Shown here: one piece after another, positions 1-9,625 of the stretch | How the letters are laid out: every line of letters starts with the position of its first letter | How positions within the stretch are numbered: the stretch's first letter is position 1 | NCBI RefSeq assembly: GCF_048569485.1 | Contig: NC_134359.1 | Span: 25,867,690-25,931,689, forward strand | Length of the DNA: 64,000 nt | Direction of reading: 5' to 3' | From: Anomaloglossus baeobatrachus | Lineage: Eukaryota > Chordata > Amphibia > Anura > Aromobatidae | Position numbers and translations under genes: made by a program | Notes under the pieces: generated by a model | Told to the model about the DNA's origin: nothing | What the model saw: only the letters and a program-made list of their open reading frames with translations | The model's database searches: none

Positions 1-530
1 ATTGGGAGGCTCCACGTTGTCCCTGGGTAGAGACGTGCATGAGGGCCTCAAAACATTAAGTGTCCATTTTAAGGAAGTGGGTGTATTATAGTATAGCCCT
101 TAGGCAGGGCAGCCAAAAATTGGGAGGCTCCACGTTGTCCCTGGGTAGAGACGTGCATGAGGGCCTCAAAACATTAAGTGTCCATTTTAAGGAAGTGGGT
201 GTATTATAGTATAGCCCTTAGGCAGGGCAGCCAAAAATTGGGAGGCTCCACGTTGTCCCTGGGTAGAGACGTGCATGAGGGCCTCAAAACATTAAGTGTC
301 CATTTTAAGGAAGTGGGTGTATTATAGTATAGCCCTTAGGCAGGGCAGCCAAAAATTGGGAGGCTCCACGTTGTCCCTGGGTAGAGACGTGCATGAGGGC
401 CTCAAAACATTAAGTGTCCATTTTAAGGAAGTGGGTGTATTATAGTATAGCCCTTAGGCAGGGCAGCCAAAAATTGGGAGGCTCCACGTTGTCCCTGGGT
501 AGAGACGTGCATGAGGGCCTCAAAACATTG
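1..530. repeat. 118-bp tandem array, about 4.5 copies, near-identical
   Basis: Unit starts (attgggaggctccacgttgt) fall at 1, 119, 237, 355 and 473, exactly 118 bp apart. The copies read as identical by eye and the last breaks off near 530. The array may extend left of the window. It lies downstream of the transposase stop codon (minus-strand sense), so it belongs to the 3' untranslated or subterminal part of the hAT element. The near-perfect identity indicates recent expansion or homogenisation. Confidence 0.95.
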
Positions 531-753
531 TTCCCATTGCAAAGGAGCGGGTCTCCTGTCGTTGTAATGTCCATTCTGCAAAGAATGGGCGAAAAAATTT
601 ACCACTGGGGGTATACCTGAAACAAAGGCCTAAGTATTGCAATTTGTAACGGTCATCATCATGGTGGCGCATGAGGAGAAGGAGGAGCAGTCCAGCGATT
701 ATCCAAAGTCCAGAAGTGTGTACCCATGGGTGAGTGGAGGTACATGGCAAACT

Positions 754-3700
754 TTAAATTCCGCTCTCATTTGCTGGTGGTGTGGTGAAGTTTGGCCCAA
801 TCCAACCCTTGTTCATCTTGATCAGAGTCAGCCTGTCAGCATTTTCAGTTGACAGGCGGGTGCGTTTATCTGTAATGATTCCACCTGCGGCACTAAAAAC
901 ACGCTCTGACAAAACGCTAGCAGCAGGGCAGGCCAGGACTTCCAAGGCGTAGAGAGCCAATTCATGCCACGTGTCCAGCTTGGATACCCAATAATTGTAA
1001 GGCACAGAGGAATGTCGGAGTACAGTTGTTCGATCTGCAAGGTACTCCTTCAGCATCTGGGCAAACTTAGGATTTCTTGTGGCACTACCCCGCACCTCAG
1101 GGGCTGTGGTACGTGAGGGGCTGAGAAAACTGTCCCACATCTTAAAGACTGTTCCCCTACCTCTGGCGGATTGGACTTGTGCCTCTCTCGGCTGTACGCC
1201 TCGATTGTCCACTGATTCCTGACCTATGCCGCTAGCGTTTTGTGAGGGGAATGCTTTGCCTACTTCCGTGAGTATGGCCTTCCGGAACTGCTGCATTTTG
1301 GTTGACCTCTCCTCCACGGGAATAAGAGACAAAAAGTTCTCCTTGTAGCGTGGGTCTAACAGTGTTACCAACCAGTAATGATTGTCGGCTAAGATGTTCT
1401 TAACGCGAGGGTCACGAGACAGGCAGCTTACCATAAAGTCAGCCATGTGCGCCAGACTCTTAACAGCCAGGACTTCAGTAGCCTGACCAACAAGATGACT
1501 GAACATGCTGTCCTCCTCCTCCTCCTCCTCCTCCTCCTCATCTACCCTGTCCTCTGGCCAGCCACGCTGAACCGAGGATATGACTGGTGTGCATGTCATA
1601 TCCTCAATTTGGCCGGAGAGTTGCTCCATGTCTTCATCCTCCTCCTCGTCATAGTCCTCCACTGCACGTTGTGATGAGACGAGGCTGGGCTGTGTGTTAT
1701 CACCCACACCCACTACTGTTTCTTGCTGCAACTCATCGCGCTCCGCCTGCAATGCATCATGTTTGTTTTTCAGCAGAGACCGTTTTAGAAGGCAGAGTAG
1801 CGGTATGGTGACGCTAATAATGGCGTCATCACCACTCACCATCTTGGTGGAGTCCTCAAAGTTTTGGAGGATGGTACAAAGGTCTGACATCCATCTCCAC
1901 TCCTCAGGTGTTATGTGTGGAGTTTGACCCATTTCCCGACGGCTTAGGTGATGCAGGTACTCAACAACTGCCCTCTTCTGCTCACATATCCTGACCAACA
2001 TGTGCAGAGTTGAATTCCAACGCGTGGGGACATCACACACCAGTCTGTGAGCCGGATGATGCAAACGGCGCTGAAAGCCGGGAAGGCCGGCTGAAGCAGT
2101 AGGTGACTTTCGAAAATGTGCAGACAGGCGGCGAACTTTTACCAGCAGATCAGACAGCTCTGGGTATGACTTTATAAACCGCTGAACCACGAGGTTGAGC
2201 ACATGGGCCACGCATGGAACATGTGTCAGCTGGCCTCGCCTCAAAGCCGCCACCAGGTTCCGGCCATTGTCACACACGACCTTTCCTGGCTTTAGGTTCA
2301 GAGGTGTGAGCCAGTGATCTGCCTGCTGTTTCAGAGCTGTCCACAGCTCTTCTGCATTGTGGGGTTTGTCACCTATGCAGATTAGCTTCAGCACAGCCTG
2401 TTGCCGCTTCGCCGAGGCAGTGCTGCAGTGCTTCCAGCTTGTGACTGGTGTGGAGGGCACAGTGGATGAGGATGCGCAGGAGGAGGAGGAGGCTGAAGAG
2501 CATGACATTCCGGAGCTGTAGAGTGTGGGTGAAACACTGACTGAGGTAGGGCCTGCAAACCTTGGTGTGGGAAGGACGTGTTCCGTCCCTCGCTCAGACT
2601 GGGTCCCAGCTTCCACAATATTAACCCAGTGTGCCGTCAACGAGATGTAGCGGCCTTGCCCACAAGCACTTGTCCACGTGTCTGTGGTTAGGTGGACCTT
2701 GGGTGAAACAGCGTTGTTCAGGGCACGTGTGATGTTTTGTGACACGTGGTTATGCAACGCGGGGACGGCACACCGGGAGAAATAGTGGCGGCTGGGGACC
2801 GAGTAACGTGGGACAGCTGCCGCCATCAGGTCACGGAATGCTTCTGTCTCCACCAGCCTAAAAGGCAACATTTCCAGCGCAAGCAGTCGCGAAATGTTAG
2901 CATTTAGAACTGTGGCATGTGGGGTGTTGGCAGTGTATTTGCGCCTGCGTTCAAAGGTTTGCTGAATGGATAACTGAACGCTGCGCTGGGACAAGGACGT
3001 GCTTGATGATGGTGTTCTTTCTGCGTAGGCAACTGCAGGTGCAGGAGTGGAGGAGGCTTGTTCGCAGGCAGCATGGACAGGGGATTGGCTCGCATGCACA
3101 ACCAGCGAAGACGTAGCAGTGACATCAGCAAGCACTGCTCCTCGACTCTGTTGTACTTCCCACAAAGTCGGGTGCTTGGCTGACATGTGCCTGATCATGC
3201 TGGTGGTGGTCAGGCTGCTAGTTTTGGTACCCCTGCTGATGCTGGCACGGCAGGTGTTGCAAATGGCCTTTTTTGAATCATCTGGATCCAACTTAAAAAA
3301 CTGCCAGACTCGGGAAGACCTAACATTTGTACAGGCACCTTGTGTCGTCGTGTTGTTCCGGGGAACGGTTGCCTGACTTCTGCCTGGGGCCACCACCCTG
3401 CTTCTTACTGCCTGTTGTGATGCTACGCCTCCCTCCCCCTGTGCACTGCTGTCCTCGCTCTGCATATCCTCCTGCCAGGTTGGGTCAGTTACTGGATCAT
3501 CCACCACGTCGTCTTCCTCTTCCGCACCCTGCTCCTCCTCCTGACTTCCTGACAATTGTGTCTCATCATCGTCCACCACTTGTTGAGACACGTTGCCAAC
3601 TTCGTGAGAACGTGGCTGCTCAAATATTTGGCCATCTGTACAGACGATCTCCTCATGACCCACTTCAATATGAGCTGGCAAGAGGCCAGAATGTGTGAAT

Positions 3701-4131
3701 GGAAACGTGAACAGCTCTTCCGAGTGTCCAAGTGTGGGATCATTAATGTCCGAGGAGGACGTGTACTCAGCCTGGTGGTAGGAAGGAGGATCAGGTTCAG
3801 AAATGTGCGGTGCAGTATCACGGCTACTGACACTTGACCGTGTGGAAGACAGAGTGTTTGTGGTGGTGCCAATCTGACTGGAAGCATTATCTGCTATCCA
3901 ACTAACAACCTGTTGACACTGGTCTTGGTTCAAGAGCGGTGTACTGCTGCGGTCCCCAAGAATTTGGGACAGGACGTGCGAGCGACTAGATGTGGCCCTT
4001 TGTTGTGGCGAAATTAGAGCTTGCCCACGACCTCGGCCTCTGCCTGCACCACCATCACGTCCACTTCCTTGTTCCTTGCCAATGCCCTTGCGCATTTTGC
4101 AATGCTGTGCACTGCTGACGTGTATATTCAC
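754..4131 (-). CDS. hAT transposase with BED zinc finger, 1125 aa
   Basis: Encodes a DNA cut-and-paste transposase acting in the nucleus. Residues 1-270 are low-complexity (Gly/Arg-rich start, then Ser/Thr/Glu-rich). A BED-type zinc finger follows at about 273-325 (WQFF, CNTC at 291-294, His near 315 and 320). The RNase H-like core shows TTDTW with Asp484, CDNGRN with Asp621, a CVAH motif (C640, H643) and PTRWNS near 702-707. The hAT C-terminal dimerisation block is near 1060-1110 (LSERVFSAAG, DKRTRLS) and supplies the likely catalytic Glu. A poly-Glu run coded by a CTC microsatellite (about 1501-1540) precedes it. No stop interrupts it, so it could be functional. The start is the first ATG of the frame; a later start before the BED finger is possible. 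It resembles ZBED-like transposases; the flanking element ends argue against a domesticated host gene. Confidence 0.93.
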   Translation of the reverse strand: MNIHVSSAQHCKMRKGIGKEQGSGRDGGAGRGRGRGQALISPQQRATSSRSHVLSQILGDRSSTPLLNQDQCQQVVSWIADNASSQIGTTTNTLSSTRSSVSSRDTAPHISEPDPPSYHQAEYTSSSDINDPTLGHSEELFTFPFTHSGLLPAHIEVGHEEIVCTDGQIFEQPRSHEVGNVSQQVVDDDETQLSGSQEEEQGAEEEDDVVDDPVTDPTWQEDMQSEDSSAQGEGGVASQQAVRSRVVAPGRSQATVPRNNTTTQGACTNVRSSRVWQFFKLDPDDSKKAICNTCRASISRGTKTSSLTTTSMIRHMSAKHPTLWEVQQSRGAVLADVTATSSLVVHASQSPVHAACEQASSTPAPAVAYAERTPSSSTSLSQRSVQLSIQQTFERRRKYTANTPHATVLNANISRLLALEMLPFRLVETEAFRDLMAAAVPRYSVPSRHYFSRCAVPALHNHVSQNITRALNNAVSPKVHLTTDTWTSACGQGRYISLTAHWVNIVEAGTQSERGTEHVLPTPRFAGPTSVSVSPTLYSSGMSCSSASSSSCASSSTVPSTPVTSWKHCSTASAKRQQAVLKLICIGDKPHNAEELWTALKQQADHWLTPLNLKPGKVVCDNGRNLVAALRRGQLTHVPCVAHVLNLVVQRFIKSYPELSDLLVKVRRLSAHFRKSPTASAGLPGFQRRLHHPAHRLVCDVPTRWNSTLHMLVRICEQKRAVVEYLHHLSRREMGQTPHITPEEWRWMSDLCTILQNFEDSTKMVSGDDAIISVTIPLLCLLKRSLLKNKHDALQAERDELQQETVVGVGDNTQPSLVSSQRAVEDYDEEEDEDMEQLSGQIEDMTCTPVISSVQRGWPEDRVDEEEEEEEEEDSMFSHLVGQATEVLAVKSLAHMADFMVSCLSRDPRVKNILADNHYWLVTLLDPRYKENFLSLIPVEERSTKMQQFRKAILTEVGKAFPSQNASGIGQESVDNRGVQPREAQVQSARGRGTVFKMWDSFLSPSRTTAPEVRGSATRNPKFAQMLKEYLADRTTVLRHSSVPYNYWVSKLDTWHELALYALEVLACPAASVLSERVFSAAGGIITDKRTRLSTENADRLTLIKMNKGWIGPNFTTPPANESGI

Positions 4132-4394
4132 TACTTGTGCGTTATATTAAAGTTTCTGGAAATTGCACACAAGTGCACCTGTACGCTGCCACCAACAGGC
4201 ACACACGTGCGGTTTTAAAAACCAAGCACGGACGCAATAAGAACCTAACAGGTTTTTTTGGGGAGCGACAATTACAGACAAGTCAGACACTATCTGGACT
4301 GTTTTACACTGTGTACACCAGCCCCAGATATGATGAAGGCTGGTATACGGTCACCACTACCCTGCCTGCCTGCCTGCCTGTATACTGGTACAAT

Positions 4395-4555
4395 AGTCCT
4401 GACAAGGACTCTTTTGGTCACTAGCCTGTATTCAGACCTGGCTATACCCTGCCTGTATATAGCAACAGTAGTCCTGAGAAGGACTCTGCTACTGTACTCC
4501 GACCTGGCTATACCCTGCCTGCCTGTATACAACTAGAATAGTCCTGAGAAGGACT
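4395..4555. repeat. three palindromic subterminal motifs in the hAT element
   Basis: The 16-bp motif AGTCCTGAnAAGGACT (AGTCCT arms around four bases) occurs at 4395-4410, 4470-4485 and 4540-4555, each followed or preceded by a CTGGCTATACCCTGCCTG-like segment. The motif repeats at 75- and 70-bp spacing inside the 5' noncoding part of the transposon. Subterminal repeats of this sort are known transposase-binding sites in other hAT elements; binding here is inference. Confidence 0.7.
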
Positions 4556-4857
4556 TTTGGTCACACTGTTTGCAGCCCTGCAACTGAAAAAGCTATAAAG
4601 GGCCGCAAAGCTTTCCCTGAATCAGCGACACTCTCCCTGCACTGACAGTCTGGATAGCTGTGAGCAGAGCACAGCGCGCCGGCCGATATAAAGGCTCGGT
4701 CACGCTGTGCAGGCTGGCCAATCACTGCAATTCCATAACTAACAGGGCTGTGGCATTGCAGTGGTCTGCCAGCCAATCCCTGCATGAGGGCTGGCTCTCA
4801 AAAGAGCGCCAACATGCAGAAATGAAGACCACGAGTACAGCACGAGTATCGCGAGAT

Positions 4858-4939
4858 TACTCGGTCCCCGCCGAGCAGCCCGAGTACAGCGATACTCGTG
4901 CGAGTACCGAGTAGTGACAAGCATGCTCGCTCATCACTA
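4858..4939. repeat. hAT terminal region and inverted-repeat end
   Basis: The minus strand begins TAGTGATGAGCGAGCATGC and runs into an ACTCG/CGAGT-rich stretch (tactcggtccccgccgagcagcccgag and so on). The same TAGnGATGAGCGA-type end is seen in the MITEs at 40896, 49238, 51578 and, more divergently, 39298 and 44159. Confidence 0.8.
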
Positions 4940-5094
4940 TTAGAGGGTAAATAACAGTTCTATGAATAATCTAGGACTCCAGTACAGTAAACATTGCTTG
5001 ATAGCAGGTCTAGGTCTGTTCTGTTATAGTTAGTTAGACCAGGTATCATTAACATTCGCACTGCAGCTGTGAAACTTATACCCTGAATGTTTTA
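4940..5094. other. short unique flank, no gene seen
   Basis: Sequence between the hAT end and the first recognisable minisatellite units. No open frame or repeat was recognised. Confidence 0.5.
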
Positions 5095-5198
5095 TCACAG
5101 CTGCAGGATGCAAAAATGTTTAATACACAACATGCCGGCTGCAAAAAAGTTTAATACATACCTATAGTTGCTGCAGAAGTTCATAATACACACTTTAG
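5095..5198. repeat. minisatellite, left block
   Basis: Degenerate units of the form (c)agctgctgcag-aa-catcataatacac are visible (cagctgcaggatgc, gttgctgcagaagttcataatacacac). This is the left shoulder of an array that resumes at 6819 and again at 13085. Confidence 0.7.
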
Positions 5199-6818
5199 TG
5201 TAACCCTCGTGGCCGATGTTGGGCCAGTGAGGAGCGGAATTACTGGACCGCAGGGGGGACCTGCCTGGGCTTACCCTTTGATACCAGGACAGGTGGCGCA
5301 CTCAGGAATAGACGGGTACAGGTGGGTAGGCTGGACAGGCAGGTATGGGCAGGAATAGTTGGCAGGGCACGGGTAGACAGGTATGGGAAAGCAGGTACTG
5401 GAGGCAGACACAGGGTTAACAGGACCTGACAACTAGCTAGTTAGCAGAGTGGAGCATTGCGCAGGCATCTTCCCTAATGGGAGGCAGCCTTAACTACAAA
5501 GTGCCTCTCAGCCATAGGCTGAGAGGCATTTCCTGGAATTTGCACGCCAACCCTTTAAAAGGAGGGTCAGTGAGCACGTGTGGCTGGAGCAGTACTTCCA
5601 GGTAATCCAAAAGGCTGGAATAGGGTGTGTACGCACAGACACATAGCAACCAGGTCTCCCACACCTTGAGAGGGGACCCTTGGGCAGACCCAAGAGGAGG
5701 CATGCCTCAATATCTCAGCAAGAGGTGTGGGGGAGGAGCTGGAAGCTAGGTTGCAGCGGCTGTCAGGAAAGTAGGTGAAGAGCCAGTCTGGTAGCGGAAA
5801 GCAAGAGTTGCCTAGAGATGGACGCACGCTGACACGCTAGTTAGACCCTGCACGTGTAGTAGCCGTTAGCGGGGAGAACGGTTACCAGAAAGTCAGTCAG
5901 AAAGACGCTGAGGAAGTCAGCTGGTCGAGTACGGGGACTCCTGGTGACTACGCACGCACGGGGAACAGGTTCCTAGAGCAGACGTCCATTTATTGATCTG
6001 CTAAACCTGCCGATGAAGGGAACCACAAGTCCCTCACCAACCAACTAGAGTCCGAGCCTCAGCAGCAACGAGGGGGCCCATAAGGGGGATCGAGCCTGGA
6101 GCCATCTACCTTGGTCCACGCTGCCGGCAAACGGGCCAAAAAGGGGAGAAAAGGCAGTAGCGACTTCCCTGGATGAATCCCACAGTACTTCAAGTCAGGG
6201 GTTATCCAAAACAAGAAGTGCTAGGAAGGCGAGTTCACGGTTACCCTTAGACCAGCCTGGAGGATACTTGGTTCCACCTGGTTTCTCTCAGCATCGCCTG
6301 GGTTACCTCACAAAAACATCTGAAAGTGAGTAAACAAGTTGAAAGACACCTTGGACTGAGACTGAGTTATTCTGAGACCTGTTGTTCTGCACACCTGAGC
6401 CCCTGGGGCCAGCCTCACTCACGGGAGGCCACACCATCAGACTGCAGACTCCATCAGCCCCAGACGCTCGATAAAGCTGCAGTGGCGGTCACCCATATCC
6501 CTGACCGCAAACCGTGAGTGGCATCACGACTCATACATATACAAAACCAACATACCTGTTGCCAGAAACTATATCCCAAAGTGAACACCCTGCGATGTCC
6601 CTGGAAGGTGGAGTGATGTCCCTGAGGCAACCGCTGCAGGTGGGCGACACACACGCTCATCGTAGGTGAACTCCCGGAAACCCTGTGCGTCATGTACAGG
6701 GCCCAGGAAGGGAAGGAGGCTGCAGAGCATGTGGATGGCCGCACGGCTGAGGGGGAGGACACGACGTGGCCACGGCGGTGATTAGGTTGGCTTCTCTGCA
6801 GAGAGGCCATCGCTACGC
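5199..6818 (+). mobile_element. LTR-like insertion within the minisatellite
   Basis: Starts TGTAACCCTCGTGGCC after TTAG (5195-5198) and stops before a second TTAG (6819-6822), where minisatellite sequence resumes, so the segment is an insertion with a 4-bp target duplication. Near its right side it has gtgagtggcatcacgactc (about 6514-6532), matching the GGTGGCGTCACGAAC block of the Ty3/Gypsy LTRs in this window, and tgggcgacaca (6641-6651), like the ends of those LTRs. It may be one long solo LTR, or an LTR ending near 6651 plus about 165 bp of internal sequence. No coding region remains. Confidence 0.5.
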
Positions 6819-7383
6819 TTAGCTATGGTGGAACATCATAGAATATACCTCAGCTGCTGCAAAACATCATAGTACACAGGTAGTCTGCTGCACAACGGTT
6901 TAGTTCACATCTCAGCTGTGGTGGAACATCACAATAGATATCTTAGTTGATGCAGAACCTTTTGTATTTCAGCTGCAGTAAATCATCATAATACACCTCA
7001 GCTGTTGCTGAACATCAGAATAAACACCTGAGCTGCTGCAGAACATCATAATACATCTCAGCTGCTGCAGAACATTATAATACATCTTGCTTTTGCAGGC
7101 CATCATGATACACCTTAGCTGCTGCAGAACCTCATGATACACACCTCAACTGCTTCAGAAAATAATAATACACCTCAGCTGCTACTGAACACCATAATAA
7201 ACACATCAGCTGCTGCAGAACATGATATTACACAACTCAGCTGCTACAGAACATCATAATACACCTTAGCTGCTGCAAAACATAATACACACCTCAGCTT
7301 CTACTGAACACCATAATAAACACCTCAGCTGCTGCAGAACATGATATTACACAACTCAGCTGCTACAGAACATCATAATACAT
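6819..7383. repeat. minisatellite, middle block
   Basis: More than fifteen imperfect head-to-tail units of about 30-35 bp, consensus roughly cacctcagctgctgcagaacatcataata. Units differ by substitutions and small indels, indicating an old array. It is cut on both sides by mobile elements. Confidence 0.92.
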
Positions 7384-7501
7384 GACCCTGGAATTGTTGA
7401 CTCCGGTCTTTCCATACTCCACCCCTCCTTTCCCAATTCTTATCTAAAATGACTGCACAGACACCAATTTTTCTTTGGATAATTTTGGCCATAGCAGCCA
7501 T

Positions 7502-7507
7502 TTTATT
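7502..7507 (-). promoter_or_regulatory. candidate poly(A) signal of the Ngaro element
   Basis: AATAAA on the minus strand, about 345 bases after the end of the hydrolase frame and about 120 bases before the 3' border of the element. Confidence 0.5.
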
Positions 7508-7850
7508 GAACAGAAATATATAACAAATAAAAACATTGCAATATGGTAGGGTCCTTGAAGCTACAAACCCTGGTGATTCCTACCAACCGAACCATAAACA
7601 CCAACTTGCCCCCAGCCGTTACCCACACTGGCTCAGGAGCACCAAACGGTAAGGGTTAATCCTCTGTTAACCCAAACCACCCCCAGGGACCCCGACATAC
7701 CCCGTCGGGAATCCCCACAAAATCACCAGGTGACCAGCCATTCTGCCAATGAGGGGATCCATACCCAGATGGATTCCCCAAACCAATTTTTCAACCAACT
7801 TCAAGGACCCACCAATAAAAACCGCCACAACGAGGGCACCTTGATAACCT

Positions 7851-8522
7851 TCAAGTGCCTGAGACCCCCCGCAACCGCAGTGCCCTCTCGATACCTCCTT
7901 GCAGGCCGAGGGCCCATAAATCAATCCCCACCGCATTTAAGTGCACCCCGTCTGCCAACCAGAATTCCTCTTCCGTCCTTTCCAACTCAACGTGCCTTAT
8001 CGCAACTCCCCCATTCCGAGTAACAAACTTCGAAATCGCCCTATTTACTTTTGCCCGCGCCTTGTTCAACCTATCGACCGACCGCGCTTTTCGCCAACAC
8101 CTTCTCGCCACGATCTCGGACCAAACTATAGTTAGCCGTGGAAATGACACCCATAACCGCAATAAATCATGCTTGATGTCTTTTATCAACATTCGAAAAG
8201 GACGCCCCCCCAGATCATTTCCCCCGACATGTAAGACCAAAACGTCGGGAGGCCTGTCTAAACGGGCATACCTATTCACCTCTTGCAGTACCCTGCTCCA
8301 CCCCAAACCCCTAACCCCCAACCAACGTACAAGAGCCCTATCCCTTTCAAAACCTAGTTGTCTCCCGTTTCTTCTTGCATCCGCTCGCTGGGCTCCCCAG
8401 TATACATAAGAATGGCCCAGGATCCAAACCAGATATGGGGGGGGGGGGGTGGTTCTGTAATACAAAAATGTACAAACAGACAACCAATCAGTTTCCTTAT
8501 TCCCCAACTTGAAAAAAAACAC
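7851..8522 (-). CDS. SGNH/GDSL-type hydrolase frame of the Ngaro element, 223 aa
   Basis: Blocks of the SGNH hydrolase fold are visible: GHSY at 36-39 with the nucleophile-type Ser38, GGND at 100-103 with Asn102, and DGVH at 191-194 with the Asp-His pair. The fold acts on ester bonds (esterases, lipases, acetylhydrolases); the substrate inside a retrotransposon is unknown. The first 30 residues come from C/T-rich low-complexity DNA and are probably not domain. It lies about 45 bp after the recombinase frame in another reading frame, so it may be expressed by reinitiation or as part of a longer product. A hydrolase of this sort has been reported as an extra frame in Ngaro elements; CR1/L2 LINEs carry an unrelated acquisition of an esterase. 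Confidence 0.82.
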   Translation of the reverse strand: MFFFKLGNKETDWLSVCTFLYYRTTPPPPYLVWILGHSYVYWGAQRADARRNGRQLGFERDRALVRWLGVRGLGWSRVLQEVNRYARLDRPPDVLVLHVGGNDLGGRPFRMLIKDIKHDLLRLWVSFPRLTIVWSEIVARRCWRKARSVDRLNKARAKVNRAISKFVTRNGGVAIRHVELERTEEEFWLADGVHLNAVGIDLWALGLQGGIERALRLRGVSGT

Positions 8523-8566
8523 CTAGTCCACCCCCCCCCCCCTCGCAGCCGCAGAAACCCCCCCGC

Positions 8567-9625
8567 TCAATTGCCAACGATCGCCTGTGGCCGGACATAC
8601 AACTTAAAACGCTGCGACTTCCACCTACCAATCCGCTTCACAGTCTCTTCCGGCAAACCACACATAGCGGCCTCTGTCGCTGCCCCAATGCGAAAAGAAT
8701 GTGACGCAAACGACCTCGGATCTAACCCCAAAGACTTCAAACATGCCCTGAAAACACTTACAAATTGGTATCTAGATAAAAAAGACCCGTCCTCATGACA
8801 CAACAAGGGGCCATTGACCTGCGGGCGAATCCTTCCAAAGTTCCCGAAACACTTGAGTGGGCACATCTCCGATGCCATAACCACACCCAAGCGAACTCGC
8901 CTACCCACACCTCTTTGATCTGTCTTCGATCTCCGAATCCAGAATTCGATCCCGCCTTCCACGGCGACAATATCACCACGACCCAGGCCCCCGGGAGAAG
9001 TCTTACTGGGCGATACCAATTCCCCAATCCGCAACGCCCCAAAAAACGCCAAGGAAAACGCTAACCGGAACAAACTCACCTCAAACGGCGATATACAAAC
9101 CCCCCACAATGCCCCACCCAACTGCTCCAATAAGCTAAATGATACAGGCCGTCTACCATCCAGCGGCTTGCATCGTTTCCGAAATCCCTTCAAGGCCTGA
9201 ACCACCCAAAAACTCTTAGTCAAATCCTGTAAACCCCGCACCCGAAAACCAAATGCTAATCCCGCCATAAAGCGATTCACCTTCGCAACTGACCATCCTG
9301 CAACCGCTGCCTCCCCCAACCTTTCCAACAGTACTCCCAACTGATCTCCCTCAGCAGACCCACAACCCTGCAACCACTGCTTCCACAGACTCCATGCCGC
9401 CTGATACGCCGTCCATGTGGTACCCGACAGGGACGCCCGAATCAGTGGTCCTACTGCCTGCAGACCACGTTCCAAAGCTGTACCGGACACTCCAAGCCGC
9501 TGGCCTCTGCCTCTGGCGCGCAAACCCGGAACCGATCCCACTGAAAACGAGAGAGGGAATCGGCTATTAGGTTCTGAACACCTGGCACATGAGCAGCCGT
9601 AACGTACGCATTGATTTGCAAGCAA
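8567..9625 (-). CDS. tyrosine recombinase (integrase) of the Ngaro element, 352 aa
   Basis: Catalyses strand exchange to integrate the circular cDNA copy, in place of a DDE integrase. Catalytic pattern visible: Arg199 (FFGALRIGEL), Lys234 (SKTD), His309 and Arg312 (SHSFRIGAA), Trp335 (GRWKS) and Tyr343 (KLYVRP). Residues 50-160 look like the SAM-like core-binding domain. The frame overlaps the end of the RT-RNase H frame by 175 bp, the usual compact arrangement in this order. The first 50 residues lie in the overlap and the true start may be later. Confidence 0.9.
   Translation of the reverse strand: MLANQCVRYGCSCARCSEPNSRFPLSFSVGSVPGLRARGRGQRLGVSGTALERGLQAVGPLIRASLSGTTWTAYQAAWSLWKQWLQGCGSAEGDQLGVLLERLGEAAVAGWSVAKVNRFMAGLAFGFRVRGLQDLTKSFWVVQALKGFRKRCKPLDGRRPVSFSLLEQLGGALWGVCISPFEVSLFRLAFSLAFFGALRIGELVSPSKTSPGGLGRGDIVAVEGGIEFWIRRSKTDQRGVGRRVRLGVVMASEMCPLKCFGNFGRIRPQVNGPLLCHEDGSFLSRYQFVSVFRACLKSLGLDPRSFASHSFRIGAATEAAMCGLPEETVKRIGRWKSQRFKLYVRPQAIVGN

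Larger units (their letters stand above)
1..4939 (-). mobile_element. hAT-superfamily DNA transposon, autonomous-type, 3' end outside window
   Basis: A long hAT transposase gene is followed on its 5' side (higher coordinates) by about 800 bp of noncoding sequence ending in a terminus that reads TAGTGATGAGCGAGCATGC on the minus strand (ends at 4939). That end matches the ends of several short MITEs in this window which carry 8-bp target duplications, as hAT elements do. The other terminus is beyond base 1, so the target duplication cannot be checked (the right flank would be ttagaggg). The open transposase and homogeneous tandem repeat suggest a young copy. Confidence 0.88.

Noticed and set aside
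423-852. Short open frames across the 118-bp array and beyond
   Set aside because: They are by-products of a tandem repeat with no stop in some frames; no protein family and no conservation.
3047-3887. Plus- and minus-strand open stretches of 90-130 codons within the transposase gene
   Set aside because: They are shadows of the 1125-codon transposase in other frames.
754-4131. Domesticated host ZBED gene
   Set aside because: The hAT terminal end, subterminal palindromes and tandem array around it fit a mobile copy; no introns or host context are visible.
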